Part shown: positions 44,522 through 52,886 of the stretch, one piece after another | Layout: every line of letters begins with the position of its first letter | How positions within the stretch are numbered: the first letter of the stretch is position 1 | Origin: Pseudaminobacter sp047739745 | GTDB lineage: Bacteria > Pseudomonadota > Alphaproteobacteria > Rhizobiales > Rhizobiaceae | Direction of reading: 5' to 3' | DNA: 64,000 bases | Assembly: GCF_047739745.1 (NCBI RefSeq) | Contig: NZ_JBLLVA010000014.1 | Span: 1-64,000 of the forward strand | Notes under the pieces: generated by a model | The model's database searches: none | The model's input: the letters and a program-made list of their open reading frames with translations, nothing else | Told to the model about the DNA's origin: nothing | Position numbers and translations under genes: made by a program

Positions 44522-45103
44522 ATGGTACGACTGAACAAGATCTACACCCGGACCGGCGATGACGGCACAACCGGCCTCGGCAGTGGCGAACGCCGATTGA
44601 AGTCGGACCTGCGCGTCGACGCCTATGGCACGGTCGACGAAGCCAATGCCTGCATCGGGCTGGCTCGCGTCCACACCGGCACCGCCTATCCCGAACTCGA
44701 TACCATGCTCGGCCGCATCCAGAACGATCTCTTCGATCTCGGTGCCGACCTGGCGACACCCGACACCGGCAAGAAGCTCGATTACGAGCCGCTGCGCATC
44801 ATCGCCTCGCAGGTCACCAGGGTAGAAGCCGACATCGACCAGTTGAACAAGAACCTGCAGCCGCTGCGCTCCTTCGTGCTGTCGGGCGGTTCACCGGCCG
44901 CGGCAGCCCTTCACCTTGCCCGCACGGTCGCCCGCCGCGCCGAGCGCATCATGGTGGCGCTTGCCCAGGACACGGACGAGCACGTCAACCGCGACGGCCT
45001 CAAATACATAAACCGCGTTTCCGACCTGCTGTTCGTGGCCGCCCGCGTCGTCAATGACAATGGAAACGCCGATGTGCTATGGGTTCCCGGCCAAAATCGA
45101 TAA
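44522..45103 (+). CDS. Cob(I)yrinic acid a,c-diamide adenosyltransferase, PduO type
   Basis: A 193-residue PduO/MMAB-type enzyme that transfers adenosine from ATP to cob(I)alamin, making adenosylcobalamin. TRTGDDGTTGLGSGERRLKSDLRVDAYGTVDEANACIGLAR is the N-terminal ATP-binding region. FVLSGGSPAAAALHLARTVARRAER and YINRVSDLLFVAARVVND hold the conserved Arg and Asn residues. Length and motifs are complete. The neighbouring electron-transfer flavoprotein and hydroxyacyl-CoA dehydrogenase genes fit a role in supplying methylmalonyl-CoA mutase, though that is inference. Confidence 0.95.
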   Translation: MVRLNKIYTRTGDDGTTGLGSGERRLKSDLRVDAYGTVDEANACIGLARVHTGTAYPELDTMLGRIQNDLFDLGADLATPDTGKKLDYEPLRIIASQVTRVEADIDQLNKNLQPLRSFVLSGGSPAAAALHLARTVARRAERIMVALAQDTDEHVNRDGLKYINRVSDLLFVAARVVNDNGNADVLWVPGQNR

Positions 45104-45145
45104 CACTTTAATCGGTGAGACTTTTCGGGAGCGGAAGACGGTCCG

Positions 45146-45184
45146 ATGTTCATTCCGCTGCACGACGCCAACAGCCTGAAATAG
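45146..45184 (+). other. Interrupted 5' end of the rhomboid gene: ATG with amber codon 13
   Basis: An ATG at 45146 begins MFIPLHDANSLK, the N-terminus usual for rhizobial rhomboid proteases. It is followed in the same frame by TAG (45182-45184), then IKHQY and the GTG where the long open frame begins at 45200. No frameshift is involved. The start therefore seems broken by one nonsense codon, either a real mutation or a base-calling error. Confidence 0.75.
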
Positions 45185-45199
45185 ATCAAGCATCAATAT

Positions 45200-45904
45200 G
45201 TGACGATCGGACTGATCGTTGCCAATGTGTTGGTCTACATGCTGACCTCGCTCGGCAGCGAATATTCGGCCCAGGTTGCTGCCGTCGGGCTTGGCTACAT
45301 TCCCTCGGTTGCCTTCAACACGGCCGAACTGCCCGCCGAATATGTAATCGTGCCCGAGCAACTGACCTATGTCACCTATGCCTTCCTGCACGGCGACATC
45401 TTCCATCTCGGCGGCAACATGCTGTTTCTGTGGGTGTTCGGCGACAATGTCGAGGACGCGCTCGGCCACGTTCGTTATCTGGTCTTCTATCTCCTGTGCG
45501 CCATATCCGGTGCTCTGCTGCACGGCCTGATCGCACCCGCATCGCAGGAACCGCTGATCGGCGCATCGGGCGCCATCGCCGGCATCGTTGCCGCCTATCT
45601 CATTCTGCATCCGCGCGTGAAGGTCTGGATTCTGGCCTTCGGTCGCATTCCGCTGCGCATACCCGCCTACATCACGCTTGGCCTGTGGATTCTGTTCCAG
45701 TTCGCCATGCTTCTGGCGGGTGGCGAGGACCAGATTTCATGGGCCTGCCACGCCGGCGGTATCCTCGCCGGGGCCGCGTTGGTGCCGATTCTACGCCGCC
45801 GCGGCGTTCCCCTTCTCGACAGGGAAATCGTGACCCCTCGCGCGGTCAAAGTGGAGCAGGACCGAGCACCGGCGAGGCCCGCGCCGCGCTGGGGGCGGCA
45901 ATGA
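45200..45904 (+). CDS. Rhomboid family intramembrane serine protease (N-terminus interrupted)
   Basis: The open frame from GTG 45200 encodes 234 residues of a rhomboid protease with about six membrane helices. The catalytic serine is in PLIGASGAIAGIVAAYL and the histidine in ISWACHAGGILAGAAL. HGDIFHLGGNMLFLWVFGDNVED contains the conserved His and Asn of helix 2. The usual first 18 residues, including MFIPLHDAN, lie upstream in frame behind an amber codon. Only a reinitiated product from GTG, with no good ribosome-binding site, could be made as it stands. The catalytic core is complete, so the gene is either newly disrupted or the stop is an error. Confidence 0.85.
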   Translation: MTIGLIVANVLVYMLTSLGSEYSAQVAAVGLGYIPSVAFNTAELPAEYVIVPEQLTYVTYAFLHGDIFHLGGNMLFLWVFGDNVEDALGHVRYLVFYLLCAISGALLHGLIAPASQEPLIGASGAIAGIVAAYLILHPRVKVWILAFGRIPLRIPAYITLGLWILFQFAMLLAGGEDQISWACHAGGILAGAALVPILRRRGVPLLDREIVTPRAVKVEQDRAPARPAPRWGRQ

Positions 45905-46114
45905 TCAGACATCCATGCGGTGGTTTGGCTCCCGCCCGATATTGACGTGCATGCGACCCATAACTAGGGTTCCGCGGCTTGCGGAGGTCTCGTGGCCCTT
46001 AACGCAACTTGGAAGATTCCGTTTTTCTCGTCCAATATGTCGCCAATCGGCAAATGGACGGAAACCCGCTCTGCTAGAGGCGCTTTTTAGAATCATCGGA
46101 AAGGTTGAACGCAC

Positions 46115-46864
46115 ATGAAAGTTCTCGTGCCCGTCAAGCGGGTTGTCGACTACAACGTGAAGATCCGTGTGAAGTCGGACGGCTCGGGCGTCGAACTGGC
46201 GAATGTGAAGATGTCGATGAACCCGTTCGACGAGATCGCGGTGGAGGAGGCGATCCGGCTGAAGGAGGCCGGCAAGGTCGAGGAGATCGTGGTGGTGTCG
46301 ATCGGCCCGGCGCAGGCGGCCGAGACGCTGCGCACCGCGCTCGCCATGGGTGCCGACCGCGCCATCCTGGTCAAGACCGAGGGCGAGACCGAGCCGCTCG
46401 GCGTCGCCAAGGTGCTGAAGGGCGTGGTCGAGGCCGAGCAGCCCGGCCTGGTCATCCTCGGCAAGCAGGCGATCGACGACGACGCCAACCAGACCGGGCA
46501 GATGCTGGCGGCGCTGCTCGGCTGGAGCCAGGGCACCTTCGCCTCCAAGGTCGAGATCGAGGGCGACACCGCCAAGGTGACGCGCGAGGTCGATGGCGGG
46601 CTGCAGACGGTGAAGCTGAAGATGCCGGCGATCGTCACCACCGACCTGCGCCTCAACCAGCCGCGCTATGCTTCGCTGCCCAACATCATGAAGGCCAAGA
46701 AGAAGCCGCTCGACGAGAAGACGGCCGCCGATTTCGGCGCCGACGTGACGCCGCGGCTCAAGGTGCTGAAGACCGAGGAGCCGGGCGGCCGCAAGGCGGG
46801 CGTCAAGGTCAAGGACGTCGCCGAGCTGGTCGACAAGCTCAGGAACGAAGCCGGCGTGCTTTGA
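46115..46864 (+). CDS. etfB: Electron transfer flavoprotein subunit beta
   Basis: EtfB, 249 residues. KVLVPVKRVVDYNVKIRVKSDGSGVE opens the protein. The AMP-binding region DRAILVKTEGETEPLGVAKVLKGVVEAEQPGLVILGKQAIDDDANQTGQMLAALLGW is characteristic, as is VTTDLRLNQPRYASLPNIMKAKKKPLD, the recognition loop for dehydrogenases. With EtfA it takes electrons from acyl-CoA dehydrogenases to ETF-ubiquinone oxidoreductase. Some 190 bp separate it from etfA, filled with a hairpin repeat. The codon use is strongly biased to GC at third positions, as in highly expressed genes. Confidence 0.97.
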   Translation: MKVLVPVKRVVDYNVKIRVKSDGSGVELANVKMSMNPFDEIAVEEAIRLKEAGKVEEIVVVSIGPAQAAETLRTALAMGADRAILVKTEGETEPLGVAKVLKGVVEAEQPGLVILGKQAIDDDANQTGQMLAALLGWSQGTFASKVEIEGDTAKVTREVDGGLQTVKLKMPAIVTTDLRLNQPRYASLPNIMKAKKKPLDEKTAADFGADVTPRLKVLKTEEPGGRKAGVKVKDVAELVDKLRNEAGVL

Positions 46865-46870
46865 GATCCT

Positions 46871-46954
46871 ACCCTCCCCCCTTGAGGGGAGGGTCGTGCC
46901 GCAGGCGCGGGGTGGGGGTCAGGATCAACGTCTCGACCCTTCCATCCCCACCCC
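46871..46954. repeat. GC-rich hairpin repeat element in the etfB-etfA spacer
   Basis: Starting 6 bp after the etfB stop codon there are two inverted repeats: ACCCTCCCC/GGGGAGGGT (46871-46879, 46886-46894, 6-base loop) and GGGGTGGGG/CCCCACCCC (46909-46917, 46946-46954). More G/C-rich sequence follows up to etfA, including GCTTTG/CAAAGC (46963-46980). Elements of this shape are common between genes in Mesorhizobium. Confidence 0.7.
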
Positions 46955-47051
46955 GGTTCTCTGCTTTGCTTGCGCAAAGCGCCCACCGGCCCTCCCCACA
47001 AGGGAGAGGTCATTGGCTGCGGCGCTGCGCAGAATCGAAAGGACAAAAGAC

Positions 47052-47981
47052 ATGGCAATTCTCCTCATCGCCGAACACGACAACGCCTCGCTCTCCGAGC
47101 AGACGGCCAAGGCGCTCACCGCCGCGCTCCAGATCGGCCCGGACGTCGACATCCTGGTCGCCGGCAAGGGCGCCAGGGGCGCGGCCGAAGCCGCGTCGAA
47201 GCTGAAGGGCGCCCGCAAGGTGCTGCTCGCCGAGGCCGACGAACTCGAACAGCGCCTGGCCGAGCCGCTCGCCGCGCTGGTGGTGTCGCTCGCCGGCAAT
47301 TACGACACGATCGTCGCGCCGGCGACCGCCAGCGGCAAGAACGTCGCCCCGCGCGTGGCCGCCCTCCTCGACGTGGCGCAGATCTCGGAGATCATCGAAG
47401 TGGTGAGCCCCGACACCTTCAAGCGCCCGATCTATGCCGGCAACGCCATCCAGACCGTGCAGTCGGGCGAGGCCAGGAAGGTCGTCACCGTGCGCACCGC
47501 CTCCTTCCAGGCGGCGGGCGAAGGCGGCTCGGCCGCGATCGAGACCGTCGCCCCCGCCGCCAATCCGGGCCTTTCCACCTTTGTGGAAAACAAACTGTCG
47601 GGCAGCGACCGGCCGGAACTGACCTCGGCGAAGATCATCATCTCGGGCGGCCGCGCGCTCGGCTCCTCGGAGAAGTTCCAGGAGGTCATCCTGCCCGTCG
47701 CCGACAAGCTCGGCGCCGCGATTGGCGCCAGCCGCGCCGCCGTCGACGCCGGCTACGCGCCGAACGACTGGCAGGTCGGCCAGACCGGCAAGGTGGTGGC
47801 GCCCGACCTCTACATCGCCTGCGGCATCTCCGGCGCCATCCAGCATCTGGCCGGCATGAAGGATAGCAAGGTCATCGTCGCCATCAACAAGGACGAAGAG
47901 GCCCCGATCTTCCAGGTCGCCGACTACGGCATCGTCGGCGACCTCTTCACCATCCTGCCGGATCTCGAAAAGGCGCTTTGA
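47052..47981 (+). CDS. etfA: Electron transfer flavoprotein subunit alpha
   Basis: EtfA, 309 residues, holds the FAD of the ETF dimer. The FAD domain near the C-terminus reads KIIISGGRALGSSEKFQEVILPVADKLGAAIGASRAAVDAGYAPNDWQVGQTGKVVAPDLYIACGISGAIQHLAGM; these motifs bind the isoalloxazine and ADP parts. The N-terminal half is structural (ILLIAEHDNASLSEQTAKAL). AAAGGA lies about ten bases before the ATG. A strong terminator follows the gene. Confidence 0.97.
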   Translation: MAILLIAEHDNASLSEQTAKALTAALQIGPDVDILVAGKGARGAAEAASKLKGARKVLLAEADELEQRLAEPLAALVVSLAGNYDTIVAPATASGKNVAPRVAALLDVAQISEIIEVVSPDTFKRPIYAGNAIQTVQSGEARKVVTVRTASFQAAGEGGSAAIETVAPAANPGLSTFVENKLSGSDRPELTSAKIIISGGRALGSSEKFQEVILPVADKLGAAIGASRAAVDAGYAPNDWQVGQTGKVVAPDLYIACGISGAIQHLAGMKDSKVIVAINKDEEAPIFQVADYGIVGDLFTILPDLEKAL

Positions 47982-48012
47982 CGCACTTACGCCGAACGTA
48001 CTAATATCGTGG

Positions 48013-48050
48013 GGGCCGGGGTAGACGAGACTACCCCGGCCCTTTAGTTT
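48013..48050 (+). terminator. Intrinsic terminator after etfA
   Basis: A perfect 12-bp stem (GGGCCGGGGTAG / CTACCCCGGCCC), 6-base loop, followed by TTTAGTTT, 31 bp past the etfA stop codon. It separates etfBA from the hydroxyacyl-CoA dehydrogenase gene. Confidence 0.88.
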
Positions 48051-48096
48051 GCGGCGCACAATGAGTTGGCACAAAGCCTTTGACGGGATCGATGGA

Positions 48097-48975
48097 ATGA
48101 GCACGTTGGAGACGATCGGCATTGTCGGTGCGGGCCAGATGGGCGGCGGCATTGCCCATGTTGCGGCCCTGGCGGGTTACAAGGTGCTGCTCTACGATAT
48201 TTCCGGCGAGAGCATCCAGAAGGGCATGGCCACGATCAGCGGCAACATGGCCCGACAGGTGGGTGCTGGAAAGCTCGATGAAGCCCTTCGCCAAAAGGCA
48301 CTGGGACGCATCACGGCCGCGCCCGAAATGACCGACCTCGCCGGAGCCGATCTGGTGATCGAGGCAGCCACCGAGGATGAGACGATCAAGCGCAAGATCT
48401 ATGCGCAGCTTTGTCCGCAACTCAATCCCGAAGCGATCCTCGCCACCAACACCTCTTCGATCTCGATTACGCGGCTTGCGGCACAGACCGATCGGCCGGA
48501 GCGTTTCATCGGCATTCATTTCATGAATCCGGTGCCTGTGATGAAGCTGGTCGAACTCGTGCGTGGCATCGCCACCGAGAACTCGACCTTCGAGACCGCC
48601 AAGAACTTCGTCCATTCTCTGGAAAAGACGATCACCGTCTCGGAAGATTTCCCGGCCTTCATCGTCAACCGCATATTGCTGCCGATGATCAACGAGGCGA
48701 TCTATACGCTTTACGAAGGTGTCGGCACGGTCGAGGCCATCGACACGGCGATGAAACTCGGCGCCAACCATCCGATGGGACCACTGCAGCTCGCCGATTT
48801 CATCGGGCTCGACACCTGTCTGTCGATCATGCAGGTGCTGCATGACGGCCTGTCGGATTCGAAATATCGCCCCTGCCCGCTTCTGGTGAAATATGTCGAG
48901 GCCGGCTGGCTCGGCCGCAAGACCGGACGCGGCTTCTACGACTATCGCGGCGAGCATCCGGTGCCGACCCGCTGA
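48097..48975 (+). CDS. 3-hydroxybutyryl-CoA dehydrogenase
   Basis: A 292-residue 3-hydroxyacyl-CoA dehydrogenase, single-domain (HbdA/PaaH) type. The NAD-binding motif is IGIVGAGQMGGGIAHVAALAGYKVLLYDI. The catalytic His-Glu pair is in GIHFMNPVPVMKLVELVRG. KTITVSEDFPAFIVNRILLPMINEAI and GANHPMGPLQLADFIGLDT come from the C-terminal dimerisation domain. It oxidises 3-hydroxybutyryl-CoA in beta-oxidation or runs the reverse step in polyhydroxybutyrate metabolism. It follows etfBA, behind a terminator, as in many Hyphomicrobiales. I start it at MSTLETIGIVGAG. Confidence 0.95.
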   Translation: MSTLETIGIVGAGQMGGGIAHVAALAGYKVLLYDISGESIQKGMATISGNMARQVGAGKLDEALRQKALGRITAAPEMTDLAGADLVIEAATEDETIKRKIYAQLCPQLNPEAILATNTSSISITRLAAQTDRPERFIGIHFMNPVPVMKLVELVRGIATENSTFETAKNFVHSLEKTITVSEDFPAFIVNRILLPMINEAIYTLYEGVGTVEAIDTAMKLGANHPMGPLQLADFIGLDTCLSIMQVLHDGLSDSKYRPCPLLVKYVEAGWLGRKTGRGFYDYRGEHPVPTR

Positions 48976-49017
48976 TACGCGGATCGGCACTTTCGGCTGA
49001 AATTCTGTCCGGTCGAT

Positions 49018-50457
49018 TCAGGCAGCCCGCAGGTCTTCCCTTGGCCGTATGTTCTGGTTCATGCGGAACAGGTTCAGCGGGTCGTAGCGCTGCTTTATTT
49101 CCACAAGCCGCGCGAAATTGCCGGCATAAGCCGCTTCGACGCGGTCGACCTCGTCTTCCGGCATGAAGTTGATATAGGCCGTTCCGATCGCGTGGGGCTT
49201 GGCCGCCTCATAGAGACCGCGCGCCCATCCGCTGCATGCCTGATCCATTTCCGGTTCGCGCCAGCGCGCATGGACGTTCATGACAAAATGGGAGCTGCGC
49301 TGCGGAAACGCCGTGGCATCGGCTGGCACCTGGCCGGCAACGCCGCCGACATGGCCGATGAAAATCTCGCACTCCGGTCCCGGCAGCCTCCCTATCGCCT
49401 CGATTAGAATTCCGATGGTGGCATCGGTAAGCTCGGCGAAATCGTGGCTCTTCCAGTAGTTGCGAGCTCCCGGCGCAAGCAACGGATCGAAGGCTTGCTG
49501 CCAGCCGGTGAACGGATGCGGCGCGACGACATCGGCGATCGGCTTGCCGATGGCGCGCAGCCTCGCGGTTGCCTCCTCACCCGCCTGTATGTTGCCGCAA
49601 TAGCACATGGCGAGGACCAACACCTCCTTGCCGTGCCACTCGGCCGGGAGGAAGGGCAGCGGCGGCGCCTGCCGCATGACCGCCCAGCAGGTCAGTTCGT
49701 CGGGCGCCGCTTCGAGCGCCTCGCGATATTGCCGCAAGACGGTTTCCGCTTCCGCGAACGGATGGACGACCAGCCCCGAAAGCACCTGCGGTCCTACCTT
49801 GTGAAGTCGGAACTCGAAGGAAGTAACGACCCCGAAATTGCCGCCGCCGCCGCGCAATGCCCAGAAGAGATCGGGGTTTTCGGTCGCGCTCGCCCGCACC
49901 AGCTCGCCATCGGCGGTCACGACATCCGCCGAAAGCAGATTGTCGATCGTCAGGCCGAACTTGCGCGTCAGCCAGCCGAAGCCGCCGCCGAGCGTCAGAC
50001 CGGCGATACCGGTGGTCGAGTTGATCCCTGTCGGCACTGCCAGCGCGAAGGCCTGAGTTTCCTTGTCGACATCGGCCAGCGTTGCTCCCGGCTCTACCCA
50101 CGCCCGCCTTGCCGCCACATCTACCCGCACCGACTTCATCGGCGACAGATCGATCATCAGGCCGCCCCCGCAAACGGCGCTGCCGGCGATGTTGTGGCCG
50201 CCGCCACGCACCGACACGAGAAGATGGTTATCGCGCGCAAAGCGCACCGCATTCATGACATCGGAAGCGCCGGCGCAGCGCACGACAAGCCCCGGCCTGC
50301 GGTCGATCATGGCATTCCAGATGGTGCGGGCCTCGTCATAGGCGGCGTCGTTTGGCAGGAGCAAGCTGCCGCGCAATTGCGCAGGAAGCACCTCGATTGC
50401 CGCGCCGCTGACCGTTGTTCTTCCAAGTTCGAGAGTGATGAGGCTCAGATCATTCAT
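49018..50457 (-). CDS. FAD-binding oxidoreductase, berberine-bridge-enzyme type
   Basis: A 479-residue PCMH-fold oxidase. The first FAD domain contains VRFARDNHLLVSVRGGGHNIAGSAVCGGGLMIDLS, where the histidine of GGGHN is the expected covalent FAD site. TTGIAGLTLGGGFGWLTRKFGLTIDN follows; the usual second cysteine link of glucooligosaccharide oxidases is not seen there, so FAD would be bound by one bond. The BBE motif at the C-terminus is AYAGNFARLVEIKQRYDPLNLFRMNQNI. The substrate, probably a sugar or secondary metabolite, is unknown. The ATG (MNDLSLIT) has GGAGGAAC just upstream. Convergent with the hbd gene. Confidence 0.9.
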   Translation of the reverse strand: MNDLSLITLELGRTTVSGAAIEVLPAQLRGSLLLPNDAAYDEARTIWNAMIDRRPGLVVRCAGASDVMNAVRFARDNHLLVSVRGGGHNIAGSAVCGGGLMIDLSPMKSVRVDVAARRAWVEPGATLADVDKETQAFALAVPTGINSTTGIAGLTLGGGFGWLTRKFGLTIDNLLSADVVTADGELVRASATENPDLFWALRGGGGNFGVVTSFEFRLHKVGPQVLSGLVVHPFAEAETVLRQYREALEAAPDELTCWAVMRQAPPLPFLPAEWHGKEVLVLAMCYCGNIQAGEEATARLRAIGKPIADVVAPHPFTGWQQAFDPLLAPGARNYWKSHDFAELTDATIGILIEAIGRLPGPECEIFIGHVGGVAGQVPADATAFPQRSSHFVMNVHARWREPEMDQACSGWARGLYEAAKPHAIGTAYINFMPEDEVDRVEAAYAGNFARLVEIKQRYDPLNLFRMNQNIRPREDLRAA

Positions 50458-50675
50458 GATTGTTCCTCCCGGTTGGTTATGAGCCTTCTCCCCACCGTCC
50501 CGAAATTGTGCGCCCGTAGCCGGCACCGCACAAGAAGAACCGAAATCGCGAACTATCCTATCCGTTTAACGGTCTGTCGAACCGAACCAAGCCAAGCCAG
50601 CATCAACCTTTACGCCGGTTTAACCCGCCCTGCTCTAATCAACCGCTTACGCATTGCGGGTCGCGAGAGGACAAG

Positions 50676-51824
50676 GTGGCGAAAATCGCGTTTCTCGGCA
50701 CCGGCTTCGTGGCCGACTACTACATGACGACGCTGGCCAACCATCCGGAGTTGGAACTGGCCGGCGCGTTTGATCGGGATGCCGCACGGCTGAGGCAGTT
50801 CTGCTCGCACTACTCACTCACCGCCTATGACAGTGTCGATACGCTACTTGACGACAAACGCGTTACGATCATCGTCAATCTCACCACGCCGGAAAGCCAT
50901 TATGAATTGTCGGCGCGGGCGCTGAGAGCCGGAAAGCACGTCTATTGCGAAAAGCCCCTGGCGATGAGCGTCGAGGATGCGCATGAGCTGGTTGCACTCG
51001 CGGAAAAGTCCGGCCTTACACTGGCGACGGCTCCCGCGAACGCGCTGAGCGCGGCACATGGCCTCGTGGCAAAGACGCTTTCGGCCGGCGGGATCGGAAC
51101 GCCTCGGCTGGTTTATGCGGAGATGGAAGACGGACCGGTGTTCCGCGGCAAATGGACGACATGGCGCTCGCGCTCCGGCGCGAAATGGCCGGGCGCGCAT
51201 GAGTTCGAGATCGGCTGCACCCTGGAACATTCTGGCTACGCGCTGTCATGGCTGGTGTCGCTGTTCGGCCCCGTCGAAAGCCTCACGGCGTTTTCGGCAC
51301 TGACATTTCCCGACAAGGGACCAGGCACCGAAAAGCTTCGCATGGGGCCGGATTTCTCCGTAGGCTGCCTGAGCTTCAGATCAGGCGTCGTGGCTCGCCT
51401 CACCTCGGGACTTGCCGCACCCCGTGACCGTTCACTGACAATTCTGGGCGACAAAGGCACGATTACCGTGCGCGACCTCTGGGACAACCGTTCAGCCGTC
51501 CGACTCGAGCGCACGGCGGACAAGCGCAAGCTCGCTGTCCGCTTGGCCGACCAACTCGAAAATCGCCTCGGCAGTTTCCTGCCGTGGAAGCCGCAACCGG
51601 GGCGGAGATTGCCCTATCCGACCGACACGAGGCGCGAGACATTGCCGGCTTTCCCCTCGCAGATCGATTTCGCCGCCGGGATAGCGGCACAGGCCCGCGC
51701 AATCGCGGCAGGAAACAAGCCGGTGTTTTCCGGAGCCTTGGCGCTGCACATCACCGAGCTTGCGCTGGCGCTCAACAATGCGCGCGACCTGCCCCAGCCC
51801 TACCGGGTGCAAAGCACGTTCTGA
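50676..51824 (+). CDS. Gfo/Idh/MocA family oxidoreductase (1)
   Basis: A 382-residue NAD(P)-dependent dehydrogenase. The Rossmann start AKIAFLGTGFVADYYMTTLANHPELELAGAFDRD binds the cofactor. HVYCEKPLAMSVEDAHELVALAEKSG contains the EKP motif, whose lysine is catalytic. The C-terminal domain (from about 130) is alpha/beta with EDGPVFRGKWTTWRSRSGAKWPGAHEFEIGCTLEHSGYALSW. It starts at GTG with GAGAGG upstream. These enzymes act on sugars, inositol or their derivatives. It is convergent with a second family member 3 bp away, but the two are distantly similar. Confidence 0.9.
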   Translation: MAKIAFLGTGFVADYYMTTLANHPELELAGAFDRDAARLRQFCSHYSLTAYDSVDTLLDDKRVTIIVNLTTPESHYELSARALRAGKHVYCEKPLAMSVEDAHELVALAEKSGLTLATAPANALSAAHGLVAKTLSAGGIGTPRLVYAEMEDGPVFRGKWTTWRSRSGAKWPGAHEFEIGCTLEHSGYALSWLVSLFGPVESLTAFSALTFPDKGPGTEKLRMGPDFSVGCLSFRSGVVARLTSGLAAPRDRSLTILGDKGTITVRDLWDNRSAVRLERTADKRKLAVRLADQLENRLGSFLPWKPQPGRRLPYPTDTRRETLPAFPSQIDFAAGIAAQARAIAAGNKPVFSGALALHITELALALNNARDLPQPYRVQSTF

Positions 51825-51827
51825 TCC

Positions 51828-52874
51828 TTACGAAGGGTCTTGCGACAGCACCTCGCCGATGATCGCCAGCACCGCCTCACTTTCGGCGAGCGGCATTGTC
51901 TCGCAAGCCGTTTCGCCGCGCTTGATCGCATCCATCACCGCGATCGCCTGAAATTGCAGGCCACCGCCCGGAAACGGGAAATGCTCTGTCTTGCGACCGG
52001 GAAAAGGCATGCGGTCGAGGAGTTTCGCGGACAGTCCGCCGCGCTGTCGTTGCGGCGCGAAATTGCGGGCGAACGGCGAATAGCTGGTCAGGCGCTGCGC
52101 CTTGAGGAACGGTGCATCGAGCCTGATCGCGCCGTTGGTGCCTTCGATCAGGAAAGAGTTGCCGCCGTCGTGGTCGAAGCCGCAGGAAAGCACTGCCTTG
52201 GCATCTGCATAATGCAGCTCGATTTCCGTGCGCCGGTCGACGCCGCTGCCGGCCGCCTGCCAACGGCCCGAAACGGCGCGCGGGCGCCCGAGAAAATGCA
52301 GCGTCAACGAAAGCGGATAGACACCGAGATCGAGTGCGGCACCCCCGCCTGAGCGCTCGAAAAAGCGGCTGTCGGCCACCTCGTCGCGATGGTAGGAAAG
52401 CTCCGCGCGAATGGAAGTGACCTTGCCGATTGCCCCGGCGATGATCTTTTCCCGGGCCCGTCTCACAGCCGGCAGGAAGCGCGTCCACATCGCTTCCATG
52501 ACGAAGACCGACCGGTCCTTTGCCGCGGCAGCGATGCGGGCTGCCTCGTCGGCGGAAATTCCAAGCGGCTTCTCGACCAGGACCGGCTTACCGGCGTCGA
52601 TCGCGCGCAAGGTTTGTTCGGCATGCAGTGCGTTTGGCGTGGCGATGTAGACTGCATCCACCGCAGGATCGGAAAGCAACGCGTCGAGATCCGCATAGGC
52701 CCGTTCGGCAGCGAAGGTCTTGCCGAAGGCCAAGGCTTTCTCTTGCGCGCGCGAATGGACCGCAACCAGCCGGGTACCCGGCGCATGTGCAAGATCGGCG
52801 GCAAATCCGTGCGCGATGCCGCCCGTGCCGACGATACCCCAGCCGAAAGTTTTTTCCGTCGCCGCCCCCGTCAT
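51828..52874 (-). CDS. Gfo/Idh/MocA family oxidoreductase (2)
   Basis: A 348-residue member of the same family. GWGIVGTGGIAHGFAADLAHAPGTRLVAVHSRAQ is the NAD(P) site and KPVLVEKPLGISADEAARIAAAAKD has the EKP lysine. YHRDEVADSRFFERSGGGAALDLGVYPLSLTLHFLGRP is the region typical of the dihydrodiol-dehydrogenase-like subgroup. The short gap to tlpA (12 bp) hints at read-through from that gene, but no functional link is obvious. The substrate is unknown. Confidence 0.9.
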   Translation of the reverse strand: MTGAATEKTFGWGIVGTGGIAHGFAADLAHAPGTRLVAVHSRAQEKALAFGKTFAAERAYADLDALLSDPAVDAVYIATPNALHAEQTLRAIDAGKPVLVEKPLGISADEAARIAAAAKDRSVFVMEAMWTRFLPAVRRAREKIIAGAIGKVTSIRAELSYHRDEVADSRFFERSGGGAALDLGVYPLSLTLHFLGRPRAVSGRWQAAGSGVDRRTEIELHYADAKAVLSCGFDHDGGNSFLIEGTNGAIRLDAPFLKAQRLTSYSPFARNFAPQRQRGGLSAKLLDRMPFPGRKTEHFPFPGGGLQFQAIAVMDAIKRGETACETMPLAESEAVLAIIGEVLSQDPS

Positions 52875-52886
52875 CCCCGCTGTCGA

